From Cupriavidus consociatus (GTDB taxonomy: Bacteria > Pseudomonadota > Gammaproteobacteria > Burkholderiales > Burkholderiaceae), in the NCBI RefSeq assembly GCF_017814975.1, contig NZ_JAGIQA010000004.1, positions 186,001-250,000 of the forward strand: a stretch of 64,000 nucleotides of DNA, read 5' to 3'. The notes beneath the pieces were generated by a model. That model made no database searches and had not been told where the DNA came from. It worked only from the letters and a program-made list of their open reading frames with translations. Below, piece by piece: positions 19,316-27,968 of this stretch. The translations under genes were made by a program, and so were the position numbers. How positions within the stretch are numbered: position 1 is the first letter of the stretch; each line of letters starts with the position of its first letter.

Positions 19316-20098
19316 TTGCCGAAAGTGGCTGCCCTGACACATCACTCCCCCAAGCTGCACCTGACCGCCGGGCGAGGCTTTGCCTTGCATGAAAGCCGCC
19401 ACGCGGGCTTCCGGCGCGAATGGCATACGCACGACTGCAGCATGCTGCTGTGGACGCGCGCCGGCCGGCTGCGCAGCGTATGGGAAAACCAGCCCGACGC
19501 GCAGCAGCCCGGCCCGGTCGCGACCACGCTGGTACGCGGCGGCGCGGTCCTGCTGCCGGCATCGACGCGCCATTTCACCGCGGCCGAAGCCGGTCGCCAG
19601 CATCACGGCGAACTCTACCTGCCTCCTGACAGGCTGCGCGGCGCAGCGCCCTACGGCGCGCTGCGGCTCGATGGCGCTGCGCTGACGATGCTCGAAGCGC
19701 TGCTGACACCCGGGCTTGCGCCGGCCAGCGCGGACCTGCTGGTGCGCGCCATCGTCGGCCAGATCATGGCCAGCCCGCTGCTGGCGCTGCCGCAGGAGCC
19801 GGCCTCGCTCGCGCTCAGGCTGGTCCGATGCTTCAGCGCGGCGCTAGAGCGCGATCAAGCGCTCCCGTCGATCGATGCCGCGGCCTGTACCCTGGGCGTC
19901 TCGGCGCGGCAGCTGCAGCGCGCCTGCCAGCTCGAATTCGGCGCCAGTCCGGTCGCTGTCCGCCGGCGGGTGCTCGCCGCGCATGCGCGCGGGCTGCTGG
20001 CTGCAGGGCTGCCGCTGGCCCGCGTCAGCGAGCGTCTTGGCTTTGCCAGCAGCGGCCATCTTGCGCGCCTGCTGCGCGAGGTGCCGCCTGCGGGCTGA
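19316..20098 (+). CDS. AraC-family transcriptional regulator
   Basis: A protein of about 260 residues with a cupin-like sensor half (RREWHTHDCSMLLWTRAGRL, TRHFTAAEAG) and a C-terminal AraC HTH (SIDAAACTLGVSARQLQRAC, RVSERLGFASSGHLARLL). The start is uncertain: TTG at 19316 or GTG at 19325, with no ATG nearby and no clear Shine-Dalgarno. It lies after nirE on the same strand and converges with the RidA gene. The target is unknown; the minus-strand Bug/PhzF/RidA genes are the nearest candidates. Confidence 0.82.
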   Translation: MPKVAALTHHSPKLHLTAGRGFALHESRHAGFRREWHTHDCSMLLWTRAGRLRSVWENQPDAQQPGPVATTLVRGGAVLLPASTRHFTAAEAGRQHHGELYLPPDRLRGAAPYGALRLDGAALTMLEALLTPGLAPASADLLVRAIVGQIMASPLLALPQEPASLALRLVRCFSAALERDQALPSIDAAACTLGVSARQLQRACQLEFGASPVAVRRRVLAAHARGLLAAGLPLARVSERLGFASSGHLARLLREVPPAG

Positions 20099-20126
20099 GC
20101 GCACTGCCCGGGTCATTACCTGCCAT

Positions 20127-20594
20127 TCACGCCAGGCAGGCCTCCAGTTCGATCTCGATCCAGGCACGGTCCGGCAGGCTTGCCACGCCCACCGCGGTGC
20201 GGGCCGGCAACGCCTGATCGGGGAACGCCAGTGCCAGCAACGCCGAGGCGCTGTCCACCACCAGCGAGTGCCGGGTGAAATCGCCATGCGCGCGCACGAA
20301 CCCGCGCAGCCGCGTGACCTGCCGCACCGCCGCCAGTTCGCCACCGGCGGCTGCGCGCAGCGCGGCCAGCGCGTTCAGCATCGCCACCTCGGCTGCAAGG
20401 GAAGCCGCCGGGATATCGGCTTCGGTGGCGCAGCAGCCGGCCATGGCGATGCCGGCACGCCGCGGCGTCTGGCCGCTGATGCTGACGCGGCCGCCGATCA
20501 CGCAGGCCGGCGCGTAGCTGCCGCGCGGGACGGGCGCGTTCGGCAGCGCAAAGCCCGCGGCCGCGAGCCGGGCTTCCGGCGTTGTGGCGCTCAT
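20127..20594 (-). CDS. RidA (YjgF/YER057c) family protein, canonical arginine present
   Basis: A 155-residue protein. The ATG overlaps the stop of the PhzF gene (ATGA), which decided the start. VSISGQTPR is at the start of the core, and PARTAVGVASLPDRAWIEIELEA carries the conserved Arg and the Glu of the active-site cleft, so imine/enamine deaminase activity is possible. It is the last gene of a Bug-PhzF-RidA unit. The substrate is unknown. Confidence 0.9.
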   Translation of the reverse strand: MSATTPEARLAAAGFALPNAPVPRGSYAPACVIGGRVSISGQTPRRAGIAMAGCCATEADIPAASLAAEVAMLNALAALRAAAGGELAAVRQVTRLRGFVRAHGDFTRHSLVVDSASALLALAFPDQALPARTAVGVASLPDRAWIEIELEACLA

Positions 20595-21496
20595 GACTGG
20601 CTCCATTGGACCGCGCCGCTGAGCCAGCACCCCTGCGCCGCGCCGTCGGCCGCCGTGCGCGGTGCCACCACGATTTCCGAGGGGCGGCCCATGGTTTCGC
20701 CCTGCCGTACCGCGAGCACTGGCGCGACACCCCGGGCGTTGCCGGCAAGGTGTCCCCACAGCGCCGCGGCGGCAATGCCGGTGGCGGCGTCCTCCGGATA
20801 GCCGGAAGACCGCGGAAATTGCCGCGCATGCACCACCCGCGTGGCCGGCGGGGCTGCCGGGTCGTCGGTTGCCGCATCCGCGTACGGGTACAGTCCGGTG
20901 GACCCGATCGCATCGCACAGCTCCGCCATCCGTGTGAAGTCAGGCTGCAGTGCGGCCAGCGCCGCTGCATCCGGCATCGCCACCAGTGTCTTGACGCGGC
21001 TGGTGCAGGCATTGGTCATGGCATGGCCGGCGCCATCGCCGGGCAGGCCCAGCACCGCGGCAACCGCTTGGCGCTGTGCCGCACCCAGCGCGCTCGCCTG
21101 CACCGGCGGTTGCGAAATCCACACCCGCTGCGCCGCGTCGTCCCAGCGCGCCGTCACGATGCCGCTCAGCGTCTCGACGCGCGCGGCCCGCGTGGTCCAG
21201 CGGCCCCATTGGCGCAGCGCCCACAACGCGCCTACCGTGGCATGGCCGCACATCTCCATCTCGTGGCGCGGCACAAAGAAGCGCAGGCGCAGGTCCGCCC
21301 CATCGGCCGACGGCGGCAGCACAAAGGCGGATTCATGCCCGTGGAGTGCAGCAACTTGCTGCATGTCGGATTCGGACATGCCGTGCGCATCGGCCACCAG
21401 CGGTACCGGGTTGCCGCCGCCGGGGCCACGCACAAAGACGTCGATCAGCGCTACGCGGCCGCGCGCGGGCGCGCTGGGTTGCTGTGGCTTATTCAA
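20591..21496 (-). CDS. PhzF-family isomerase/epimerase
   Basis: A protein of about 301 residues with the PhzF fold: VFVRGPGGGNPVPLV at the start, GHESAFVLP with the catalytic Glu, CGHATVGALWAL, and GYPEDAATGIAAAALWGHLA. The start was put at a TTG behind GGGAG, overlapping the stop of the upstream Bug gene by 8 bp. A further in-frame TTG at 21520 would add eight residues. There is no ATG in this region. Family members isomerise small acids such as dihydro-hydroxyanthranilate; the actual substrate here is unknown. Confidence 0.87.
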   Translation of the reverse strand: MNKPQQPSAPARGRVALIDVFVRGPGGGNPVPLVADAHGMSESDMQQVAALHGHESAFVLPPSADGADLRLRFFVPRHEMEMCGHATVGALWALRQWGRWTTRAARVETLSGIVTARWDDAAQRVWISQPPVQASALGAAQRQAVAAVLGLPGDGAGHAMTNACTSRVKTLVAMPDAAALAALQPDFTRMAELCDAIGSTGLYPYADAATDDPAAPPATRVVHARQFPRSSGYPEDAATGIAAAALWGHLAGNARGVAPVLAVRQGETMGRPSEIVVAPRTAADGAAQGCWLSGAVQWSQS

Positions 21497-22475
21497 TCGT
21501 CGCTCCCACGGACCGGGCAATCTCGCCCCAGTAAGACAAGTCGTGCTGCACGGCGCCGAGCATCTCGGCAGGTGTGCCCGGGCGCGCCGTCACGCCCTTG
21601 TCGGCGAGTTCGCGGATGGTGTCCTTGTCCGCCAGCACCTGGTTGAGCGCCTGGTTCAGGCGCGCGACCACCGGCGCCGGCGTCCCGCGCGGAAATGCCA
21701 GTCCATACCAGAGCTGCTGCGCAAAGCCCGGCACGCCCTGGCTGGCGAAGGTCGGCACGTCGGGCAGCAGTGGCGTCGGCGCGGTCGTCGCGACGGCGAC
21801 CAGCTTGCCGGCGCGGAGGTACGGCACAAGTCCCGCGGGGTTGTCGAACATCAGCTGTACCTGGCCACCGATGAGGTCGGTATAGGCGGGCGCCGCGCCG
21901 CGATACGGCACATGCGTCAGCGGCACCCTGGACCAGGCCTGGAATTGCACACCGATCAGGTGCGATACCGTGCCCACGCCGACCGAGGCAAAGCTGTGCT
22001 GCGCAAGCTTGGCGTGGCGCAACCGGTCGAGCAGCGTCTTCACGTCGGGTGCCTGCAGCGCGCGATTGGCCGCAAGCACATAAGGCGACGTGCCGATAAA
22101 GCCGGCGTAGGCAAAGTCGGTGGCCGGCCTGTACGGCAGCCTGGGATAGACGCTGGCGCTGACCGCATGCGTACTGGTAGTCGCCACGCCGACCACGTAA
22201 CCGTCCGGCGCGGCACGCGCCACGAAGGTCGAGCCGATGGTGCCCCCCGCGCCGCTGCGGTTGTCGATCACCACGGGCTGGCCGAGCGCCGCCTGCAGCT
22301 TGGGCTGGATGGTGCGAACCAGCAGGTCGGTGCCGCCGCCGGCCGGAAACGGCACCACCAGCGTGACCGGCCTGGTGGGCCAGCCCTGTGCGACGACAGC
22401 GCCGGCCGGGGCCAGACAAAGGATCCCGAGCATGCAGGCGGGTAGATTGGGAAGGAAGGGTGGCAAGGTTGCCAT
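21489..22475 (-). CDS. Bug/TctC-family periplasmic solute-binding protein
   Basis: A 328-residue exported protein with a signal peptide ending near GAVVAQGWP and the family core WPTRPVTLVVPFPAGGGTD, APDGYVVGVAT and HVPYRGAAPAYTDLIGGQVQ. Start ATG behind GGAGAACGCC. Bug proteins bind carboxylates or aromatic acids with high affinity in Burkholderiaceae and often lack a dedicated transporter nearby, as here. It is first in a unit with PhzF and RidA genes, suggesting uptake and modification of one amino-acid-like substrate (inference). Confidence 0.92.
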   Translation of the reverse strand: MATLPPFLPNLPACMLGILCLAPAGAVVAQGWPTRPVTLVVPFPAGGGTDLLVRTIQPKLQAALGQPVVIDNRSGAGGTIGSTFVARAAPDGYVVGVATTSTHAVSASVYPRLPYRPATDFAYAGFIGTSPYVLAANRALQAPDVKTLLDRLRHAKLAQHSFASVGVGTVSHLIGVQFQAWSRVPLTHVPYRGAAPAYTDLIGGQVQLMFDNPAGLVPYLRAGKLVAVATTAPTPLLPDVPTFASQGVPGFAQQLWYGLAFPRGTPAPVVARLNQALNQVLADKDTIRELADKGVTARPGTPAEMLGAVQHDLSYWGEIARSVGATIE

Positions 22476-22670
22476 GGGGCGTTCTCCTTGACTCGAACGC
22501 CTTGAGTCTAGGGATGGCGCACCCTGCGGCCAAACCGGCAGGCGACAGGCCTTGATCCGAAATCGGACCAGCGCAATTGGCGCCTCGTCATCCTGCTCCA
22601 TCAGGTTGCCCAAACATGCAGCCGCCCCGCTGGAGTAGCATGGGGCCGCGCGACAACAACAGGCACAACC

Positions 22671-23132
22671 ATGCTGACCAAGGCTCTCTTCGCATTCCTC
22701 TTGATGGCGCTTTGCGTATCGATCCACGCGATCGGCATCATGGCTGCGTTTCACTGGCTCAAATGGCGGATCCCGCCGGGTCCGCGGTACTTCTGGCGCG
22801 CCACGCACGCGCTGATCAGCCTGGCGGCGTGCACGATCCTGCTGCACCTGTTGCAGATCGTGGCATGGGGCCTGTTCTACTACTGGCGCACCGGGATGCC
22901 GGATGTGCTTACGGCGCTCTACTTCAGCGCCGTGACCTACACCACCACCGGTTATGGCGACGTGGTGCTGCCGCAACCATGGCGCCTGGTGGGCAGCGTG
23001 GAAGCGCTGACCGGCATCCTGATGTGCGGGCTGTCGACCGGCTTGTACTTCGCGTTCTTTTCCAGGGTGATGACCAACGTGCTGCGCCACCGGGAAAGCG
23101 AAGGCCCCGCGCAAGGCGGGGCCCGGGCTTGA
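22671..23132 (+). CDS. Two-helix potassium channel (Ion_trans_2 type)
   Basis: A 153-residue membrane protein. The pore motif TTTGYGD at about residues 90-96 is the K+ selectivity filter. It has helices at the N-terminus (LFAFLLMALCVSIHAIGIM), a middle helix before the pore, and an inner helix (LTGILMCGLSTGLYFAFF) after it. There is no RCK/TrkA regulatory domain. A GC hairpin (23103-23110 with 23116-23123) overlaps its last codons and could help transcription end. No neighbour suggests a role. Confidence 0.92.
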   Translation: MLTKALFAFLLMALCVSIHAIGIMAAFHWLKWRIPPGPRYFWRATHALISLAACTILLHLLQIVAWGLFYYWRTGMPDVLTALYFSAVTYTTTGYGDVVLPQPWRLVGSVEALTGILMCGLSTGLYFAFFSRVMTNVLRHRESEGPAQGGARA

Positions 23133-23181
23133 TGGTCGAAAGCGGCGCGGCGCGATCCGTCCCGCCTCACGCGCCCGCCGC

Positions 23182-23946
23182 TTAGCGAGCCGCCGAGGCG
23201 GTCAGCCAGCCTTCTTCGGTGCTCGCGGCAGCAACCTGCGTGGCGATCGAATTGCCCAGGCGCGTGGCATCGGCGGAAATCGAATCTCGCGTCATTTCCG
23301 TGGCGCCGTGCACGCCGGCGCCACCGGCTGCCGCCATCGCCACATGCCCGGCCGCGGCACCGATGCCGGCGGTTTCCGCCACGCCGGGGACATGGCCAGA
23401 ATCTGCGTTGGCAACAAAGCTCTGCAGCGGGATCGGAGCGCCGTTGGCAGGCTTGTACGAGATGCGCACGTCGGCGCCAACCTCGCTCTTGCCCGCACCC
23501 AGGCCGATCAGCAGGCGGCGGCGGCCGCTGCCTTCGTCGATCTTGCGGAAATCGCCCTCGACGATCAGCGCGTTGGCACCAGCCGGCGCCGGCGCATCGG
23601 AACGCACTGCGTTCAGGCCCATGCCGCGCAGTTCGCGCACGATCTCGTTGGCGACCTGCTCACGCGCTTCGGCAGCGGTCTGGTCCTGCGCGCTGGCCGA
23701 CGAGCCGCCAGCTGCCATCATCCTGACCTTCTGCGCCAGGCCGCCGTCAAGCTTTACCTGCCCGGCATCGGCGTCGAACGCGTGGACGTAGATCACGTCG
23801 GCGTGCACCGCCTGCGTCAGGCCCATCTGGTTGATGCCGGTGACACCAGCGTTGGCGTAGCCGGCACCCAGCATGGCGGTGGCGGCAAGTGCGGCGATGG
23901 TCAGGCGCTTGGTTTGCTTGGCGATGGTCTGGAGAGCGTTGTGCAT
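23182..23946 (-). CDS. Exported DUF4410-like protein
   Basis: A 254-residue protein with a signal peptide (KRLTIAALAATAMLGAGYANA). The start ATG is behind AAAGGAACCC. The body has VIYVHAFDAD, then NEIVRELRGMG, LIVEGDFRKIDEGSGRRR and GADVRISY, the layout of DUF4410 proteins, which are exported beta-rich proteins of unknown function. The C-terminus is Ala/Gly-rich. It sits downstream of the two-component genes on the same strand, with a 233-bp gap, so it may not share their transcript. Confidence 0.78.
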   Translation of the reverse strand: MHNALQTIAKQTKRLTIAALAATAMLGAGYANAGVTGINQMGLTQAVHADVIYVHAFDADAGQVKLDGGLAQKVRMMAAGGSSASAQDQTAAEAREQVANEIVRELRGMGLNAVRSDAPAPAGANALIVEGDFRKIDEGSGRRRLLIGLGAGKSEVGADVRISYKPANGAPIPLQSFVANADSGHVPGVAETAGIGAAAGHVAMAAAGGAGVHGATEMTRDSISADATRLGNSIATQVAAASTEEGWLTASAAR

Positions 23947-24179
23947 ATGGGTTCCTTTGGATTGGCAGGTCGTTGCCGGTCGGTAGTGGAAAGCTGTCGC
24001 CGACATCGTTGCACCAGGGGGGATCGCAAACCATCGGGAGCTTCTTGCCGCGCTGCCTGCTTCGGTGTTTCCGTGCGTGGCGTTGCGGTGACGGAAGTAT
24101 GGGAAAAACCCGCGCGCAGCGCCATGCGGGAATTATTTCGCGCCATGTCACGGCGCCGGGGGGACGAGGAGGCGCGGCG

Positions 24180-25532
24180 CTACGCCGCAGGTGCCTGCAG
24201 CGGCAGCGCCACTACCGCCTCAAGCCCGCCGCCATCGCGCGGGCGGAACTGCAGAGAGCCGCCGTGCAGCCGCGCAATGCGCTCGACGATGGCCAGCCCG
24301 AGCCCTGTGCCGCCCGCGTGGCCGCGCGCGTTGGCGCCCCGGCTGAAGGGCGCCTTGAGCTGCTCCAGCTCGTGCGCGGAGATGCCGGTGCCACGGTCGC
24401 CCACGGCCACGTAAGCGCACGCGGCATCGCGCCACGTGCGCACGCTGAAGCCCGACTTGCCGTAGACGACAGCGTTCTGCATCAGGTTCATCAGCAGCCG
24501 CATCAGGCTGACCGGGCGATAGGGAACCGGCGGCAACTCCGCCAGCGACAGCTCGAACTCATGGCCCAGGCCAGCGAAGTCGGCGGCGAGCTGCGATACC
24601 AGCGCGTTGACGTCGCCGGGCTGCGGCTGCTCTTTCTCGCCGCTGCCGGCGTAGTCCATAAACTGCTGCAGGATGGTCTCGATGTGGTCCAGGTAGCCCT
24701 CGGCCGAAGCCACGAAAGCGTCGTCGGCGCCGCGCGGAATCGACATGGCCATGGCCAGGCGCAATTTGGTCAGCGGCGTGCGGATGTCGTGCGAGACACC
24801 CGCCAGCATCAGCGCGCGCGTCTGCTCTGCCTGCTGCAATGCCTGCGTCATCTGGTTGAAGGCGCTGCTGACCTGGGCGATCTCGGTCGGGCCGTCGGTC
24901 GGCAGCGGCGGCGGTGTCGAACCCGCGCAGATGTCCTGCGCGGCATGCGCCAGGTCCTGCGCGGCATGCGCCAGGTCCTGCAGCGGCCGGTTCAGATGGC
25001 GCTGGATCAGATAGCCGGTCAGCGCCGCCAGCAGCGCCAGCGCGGTCGACAGCGCCAGCGCCGTGGTGATGCCGCCGGCGCGCACGTCCTCGTTGATCGG
25101 CAGGCCGATCCAGCGCGGCGCGCCGCCCACATGCATGCGGATCCAGAGTTGCTCGGCCTCGCCGGTCTGCCATCGCACCGGCATGTCGGCGGGAAGGTGG
25201 CGGCGCAGGGCTTCCATGAAGACGTCGCGCTGCCAGCTGCGCAGCAGGTGATGCAGGTCTGGCGCCGGCTTCTCGGCGGCGTGCGCGGGTTCCTGCGCCT
25301 GCGCGCCTATGCGCGTGGCCGCGACGCCGCCGGGATCAAGCGGCAGCGCCGCCACCACGCGGTCGAGGGTGCGCACGTAATCGGCGAAGACGATGGCGGC
25401 GCGCTCGATGCGCGGGCGCTGCACGTAGTGCATCAGCACCGTCAGCGAACACGCCTGGGTGATAGCCACCAGCGCCACCAGCAGCGCGATATTGCGCGCC
25501 AGCAGCGAGCGCGGCAGCAGGCGCCTGAGCAT
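24180..25532 (-). CDS. EnvZ-type sensor histidine kinase
   Basis: A 450-residue membrane kinase. TM1 (NIALLVALVAITQACSLTVL) is followed by a periplasmic segment of about 135 residues, TM2 near residue 170, and a HAMP region with a duplicated heptad (see repeat). The H-box AGVSHDIRTPLTKLRL follows at about residue 255. The ATPase has NLMQNAVVYG and GGTGLGLAIVERI. A GTG at 25550 that overlaps the regulator stop is an alternative start adding six residues. It is paired with the OmpR-type regulator upstream. Confidence 0.92.
   Translation of the reverse strand: MLRRLLPRSLLARNIALLVALVAITQACSLTVLMHYVQRPRIERAAIVFADYVRTLDRVVAALPLDPGGVAATRIGAQAQEPAHAAEKPAPDLHHLLRSWQRDVFMEALRRHLPADMPVRWQTGEAEQLWIRMHVGGAPRWIGLPINEDVRAGGITTALALSTALALLAALTGYLIQRHLNRPLQDLAHAAQDLAHAAQDICAGSTPPPLPTDGPTEIAQVSSAFNQMTQALQQAEQTRALMLAGVSHDIRTPLTKLRLAMAMSIPRGADDAFVASAEGYLDHIETILQQFMDYAGSGEKEQPQPGDVNALVSQLAADFAGLGHEFELSLAELPPVPYRPVSLMRLLMNLMQNAVVYGKSGFSVRTWRDAACAYVAVGDRGTGISAHELEQLKAPFSRGANARGHAGGTGLGLAIVERIARLHGGSLQFRPRDGGGLEAVVALPLQAPAA
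24934..24975 (-). repeat. Perfect 21-bp tandem duplication in the kinase HAMP coding region
   Basis: The unit TCCTGCGCGGCATGCGCCAGG occurs twice, at 24934-24954 and 24955-24975, and a third partial copy begins at 24976. On the coding strand it repeats seven residues (DLAHAAQ), exactly one coiled-coil heptad, at the exit of TM2. It therefore keeps helical register. Confidence 0.9.
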
Positions 25533-25546
25533 GGGCGACGAGCGGG

Positions 25547-26260
25547 TCACGAATCCACGCCGGCGACCAGCATGTAGCCGACGCCCCACACGGTCTTGAT
25601 AAAGCGCGGCTTGGACGGGTCGTCTTCGACGATCTGGCGCAGCCGCAGGATCTGCACGTCGATGCTGCGATCGAGCGCGTCATGGTCGCGCCCGCGCGCC
25701 CGCGCAAGCAGGTTCTCGCGGCTGACCGCGCGGTTCGGCGACGATCCCAGCGCGTGCAGCAGCAGCATCTGCGCCGAATGCACTTCGACCGGCTCGCTGC
25801 CGCGCAGCAGCGTCTGCTTGCCGACATCGAAGGTGAAGTCGCCGAAACGCAGCCTCTGCGTGGTCACGGTGGGATCGCCGGCCGACATCTTCTGCCGGCG
25901 CAGCAGCGCGCGGATGCGCGCCACCAGCTCATCCGGCACGAAGGGCTTGGCGAGGTAGTCATCGGCGCCCGTTTCCAGGCCGGCGACGCGGTCCATCGGG
26001 TCGCCCTTGGCGGTCAGCATCAGGATCGGCAGCGTATGACCCTCGGCCCGCAGGCGCTTGCAGATGGTGAGGCCGTCCTCGGGCTCCATCATCAGATCGA
26101 GCACCAGCAGGTCGTGCGGCTCGCGCTGCAGGTACTTGTCGAGCTGCTTGCCGTCCGCCACCGCGCGCACGCGGAAGCCGTGCCCGGTCAGGAAGCGTTG
26201 CAGCATGTTGCGCAGCTCGGCTTCATCGTCGAGCACGACAATCCTGTTCACCTGTTCCAT
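25547..26260 (-). CDS. OmpR-family response regulator
   Basis: A 237-residue regulator. Receiver: VLDDEAELRN at the start, phospho-acceptor Asp in LLVLDLMMEPEDG, and Lys in YLAKPFVPDE. The winged-helix output has ENLLARARGRDHDALDRSID and FIKTVWGVGYML. The ATG was chosen because it precedes NRIVVLDDE. It is read together with the EnvZ-type kinase (14 bp apart or overlapping, depending on the kinase start). Upstream on the same strand are the EF-hand-like and repeat-protein genes, which may be targets or operon members. Confidence 0.94.
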   Translation of the reverse strand: MEQVNRIVVLDDEAELRNMLQRFLTGHGFRVRAVADGKQLDKYLQREPHDLLVLDLMMEPEDGLTICKRLRAEGHTLPILMLTAKGDPMDRVAGLETGADDYLAKPFVPDELVARIRALLRRQKMSAGDPTVTTQRLRFGDFTFDVGKQTLLRGSEPVEVHSAQMLLLHALGSSPNRAVSRENLLARARGRDHDALDRSIDVQILRLRQIVEDDPSKPRFIKTVWGVGYMLVAGVDS

Positions 26261-26337
26261 CACGGGTCTCCGGCGACGCCGGCGTGCCGGCGCCGGCTTG
26301 CTGTCCCAACTTCGGCGCCAGGCTTCAGCGCATGGCT

Positions 26338-26640
26338 TCAGCGCGACTGCATCCTCTGCTTCATGAACGCCTCGATCTGCGGCAGTGTCACGTAGCCCAG
26401 CCGCTGCGTGTCGATCTGGTCGAAGTGGCTCGCGACCATCGGCATGCCGGCCTGCGCCTGCTCGCGGGTCAGCTTGCCGTCCCGCGTGGTGTTCGCGCTG
26501 GCGAAACGCTCCTGCAACTGCTGCAGCGCACGCTCGGCCCGCGCACCACCGGCACCCGCCGCTGCCGGCATCTCGGCACTTTGTGCATAGGCGCCTGCAG
26601 AAACAATACACAACATAAGCACTGCAATCATCTTCTTCAT
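26338..26640 (-). CDS. Small exported protein with degenerate EF-hands
   Basis: A 100-residue protein with a signal peptide (KKMIAVLMLCIVSAGAYA). Two EF-hand-like loops are seen: NTTRDGKLTREQ and DTQRLGYVTLPQ. Both keep the central Gly-x-hydrophobic pattern but have lost several acidic ligands (Thr, Arg or Leu in place of Asp/Asn, and Gln at position 12). Calcium binding may therefore be weak or lost. It lies 77 bp upstream of the OmpR-type regulator. Confidence 0.85.
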   Translation of the reverse strand: MKKMIAVLMLCIVSAGAYAQSAEMPAAAGAGGARAERALQQLQERFASANTTRDGKLTREQAQAGMPMVASHFDQIDTQRLGYVTLPQIEAFMKQRMQSR

Positions 26641-26712
26641 GATGGACTCCGTGGGACAGCCGGCCTTGCCGGCAATTGGTAAGGGGAAATCGACGCGAAA
26701 GCCTCATCGCGC

Positions 26713-27717
26713 TCAGACCACGTGGGCGGGTACCCACACGCCGCCGGCCCAGTGGCCGGGGATCATGACTGCCGGACGGGCGACGTAGACCGCGCGCGGC
26801 GCGACATAGACCGTGCGCGGCACCGGTGCGGCGACCACGACGCGGACCGGCGGCGGGGCAACCACGACCTTGGCAGGCGGCGGCACGTACACCGTGGCGG
26901 GCGCCGGGGCCGGCACGTAGACAGGCGCCGGCGGCGGGGGCGGCGGCGTGACCACCACCGGCGGCGTGCTGACGGCCACCGTCGTACCCACCGTACCGAC
27001 GGCTGCCACCGTACCGACGGTTCCGACCGTGGTGACGGTAGTGCCGCCCGTTGTAACCGCCGCGCCGTGGACCACGGTAGTGCTGCCGCCGGCGGTCACC
27101 ACCCCGGGCGCCACGCTGGTGGCGCTGCCCGAGTGTGTGACAGTGCCGCCCTGCGCACCGGTCGCGGTGCCGGAGCGGTAGCAGGTCGAGCCGGCGCAGC
27201 TGGTCGAAGCGGCGTGCCCGTAGGTATTGCCGTTTGCGCCAGTGACGGTGCCCGACGACGAGTACTGGCCCACGCCATCGCGGGTCACGCTCCCGGAAGT
27301 CGTGGCGGTCTGGCCGTTGGGGCCGGTCAGGTCGCCGCTGTGCGAACAGGTGCCGCTGGCGCAACTGGTGCTGCCGTCGTGCTGCACCGAGCGCCCGTTC
27401 GGCCCGACGGCGGTGCCGCTGTTGCTGAACTGGCCCGGCGCGGTGCGGGTGACGGTGCCGGTGTTGGTGGCCAGGCCGCCATGCGGGCCCTCGATGCCGC
27501 CGGCGTGCGAGCAGCTGCCGCCACCGCAGGCGCCAAAATGCCCGCTGTTGAACGTGCCGCGCGGCGTATAGGCCGTGCTGTGTCCGCCGAATGCGGCAAA
27601 GGCGGGCGTACTCGCCAGGATCACCAGCGCGCCGCCGGCGATGCCGAGCAGGCGGGGCAGGCGCAATCCGCGCTTCGGGCGCTGGGAGCTTTCGGTATTG
27701 GCAGGGCGTTTCGTCAT
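26713..27717 (-). CDS. Exported repeat protein with 55-residue Cys/Gly/Ser/Thr repeats and a Val/Pro-rich tail
   Basis: A 334-residue protein of unknown function. Start ATG behind AGAAGGAACTGCC. A signal peptide follows an unusually basic N-terminus (RPKRGLRLPRLLGIAGG..., cleavage near PAFAAF). Two full 55-residue repeats begin at CGGGSCSHAG and CASGTCSHSG, followed by about 32 residues of a third beginning CAGSTCYRSG. Each starts with C-x4-C and contains GPNG-like and SSSGT-type turns. A Val/Thr/Gly linker (TTVGTVGTVAAVGTVGTTVA) leads to a tail of VYVPAPAP / VVVAPPPVR motifs ending in IPGHWAGGVWVP. The layout suggests a surface or cell-wall-associated beta-repeat protein. Confidence 0.8.
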   Translation of the reverse strand: MTKRPANTESSQRPKRGLRLPRLLGIAGGALVILASTPAFAAFGGHSTAYTPRGTFNSGHFGACGGGSCSHAGGIEGPHGGLATNTGTVTRTAPGQFSNSGTAVGPNGRSVQHDGSTSCASGTCSHSGDLTGPNGQTATTSGSVTRDGVGQYSSSGTVTGANGNTYGHAASTSCAGSTCYRSGTATGAQGGTVTHSGSATSVAPGVVTAGGSTTVVHGAAVTTGGTTVTTVGTVGTVAAVGTVGTTVAVSTPPVVVTPPPPPPAPVYVPAPAPATVYVPPPAKVVVAPPPVRVVVAAPVPRTVYVAPRAVYVARPAVMIPGHWAGGVWVPAHVV

Positions 27718-27968
27718 GGCAGTTCCTTCTGGTTCGGTGATGCCGCGCAACGTGTCGCGGCGACGGTCGAACTATAGGAAAGGCACGGCGGCTTTTCGCG
27801 GTGGAAAAATGTCGCGGTGTTACACCGCCCGCGGCCCGCCGGGCATGACATACGGCGAAATAATTGATGGATGGCGCCGCACGGGCCCGGCCACTACATT
27901 GGCCTCACCGACGCAGCAAGCAGCAACCCGGCAAGCCAAGCGTCCCACCTCACCGCACTGGACCCGAC

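Noticed and set aside
23103-23123. GC hairpin at the end of the potassium channel gene as a terminator
   Set aside because: It overlaps coding sequence and lacks a T-run, so I mention it only under the gene.
26948-27181. Repeated GACGGT-type motifs that might be a CRISPR or VNTR
   Set aside because: They encode the Thr/Val/Gly linker of the repeat protein in frame and have no regular repeat-spacer pattern.
26722-27777. A 351-residue Arg/Gly-rich frame opposite the repeat protein
   Set aside because: It reflects the GC-rich repeats on the other strand, whose frame has a signal peptide and regular 55-residue units.
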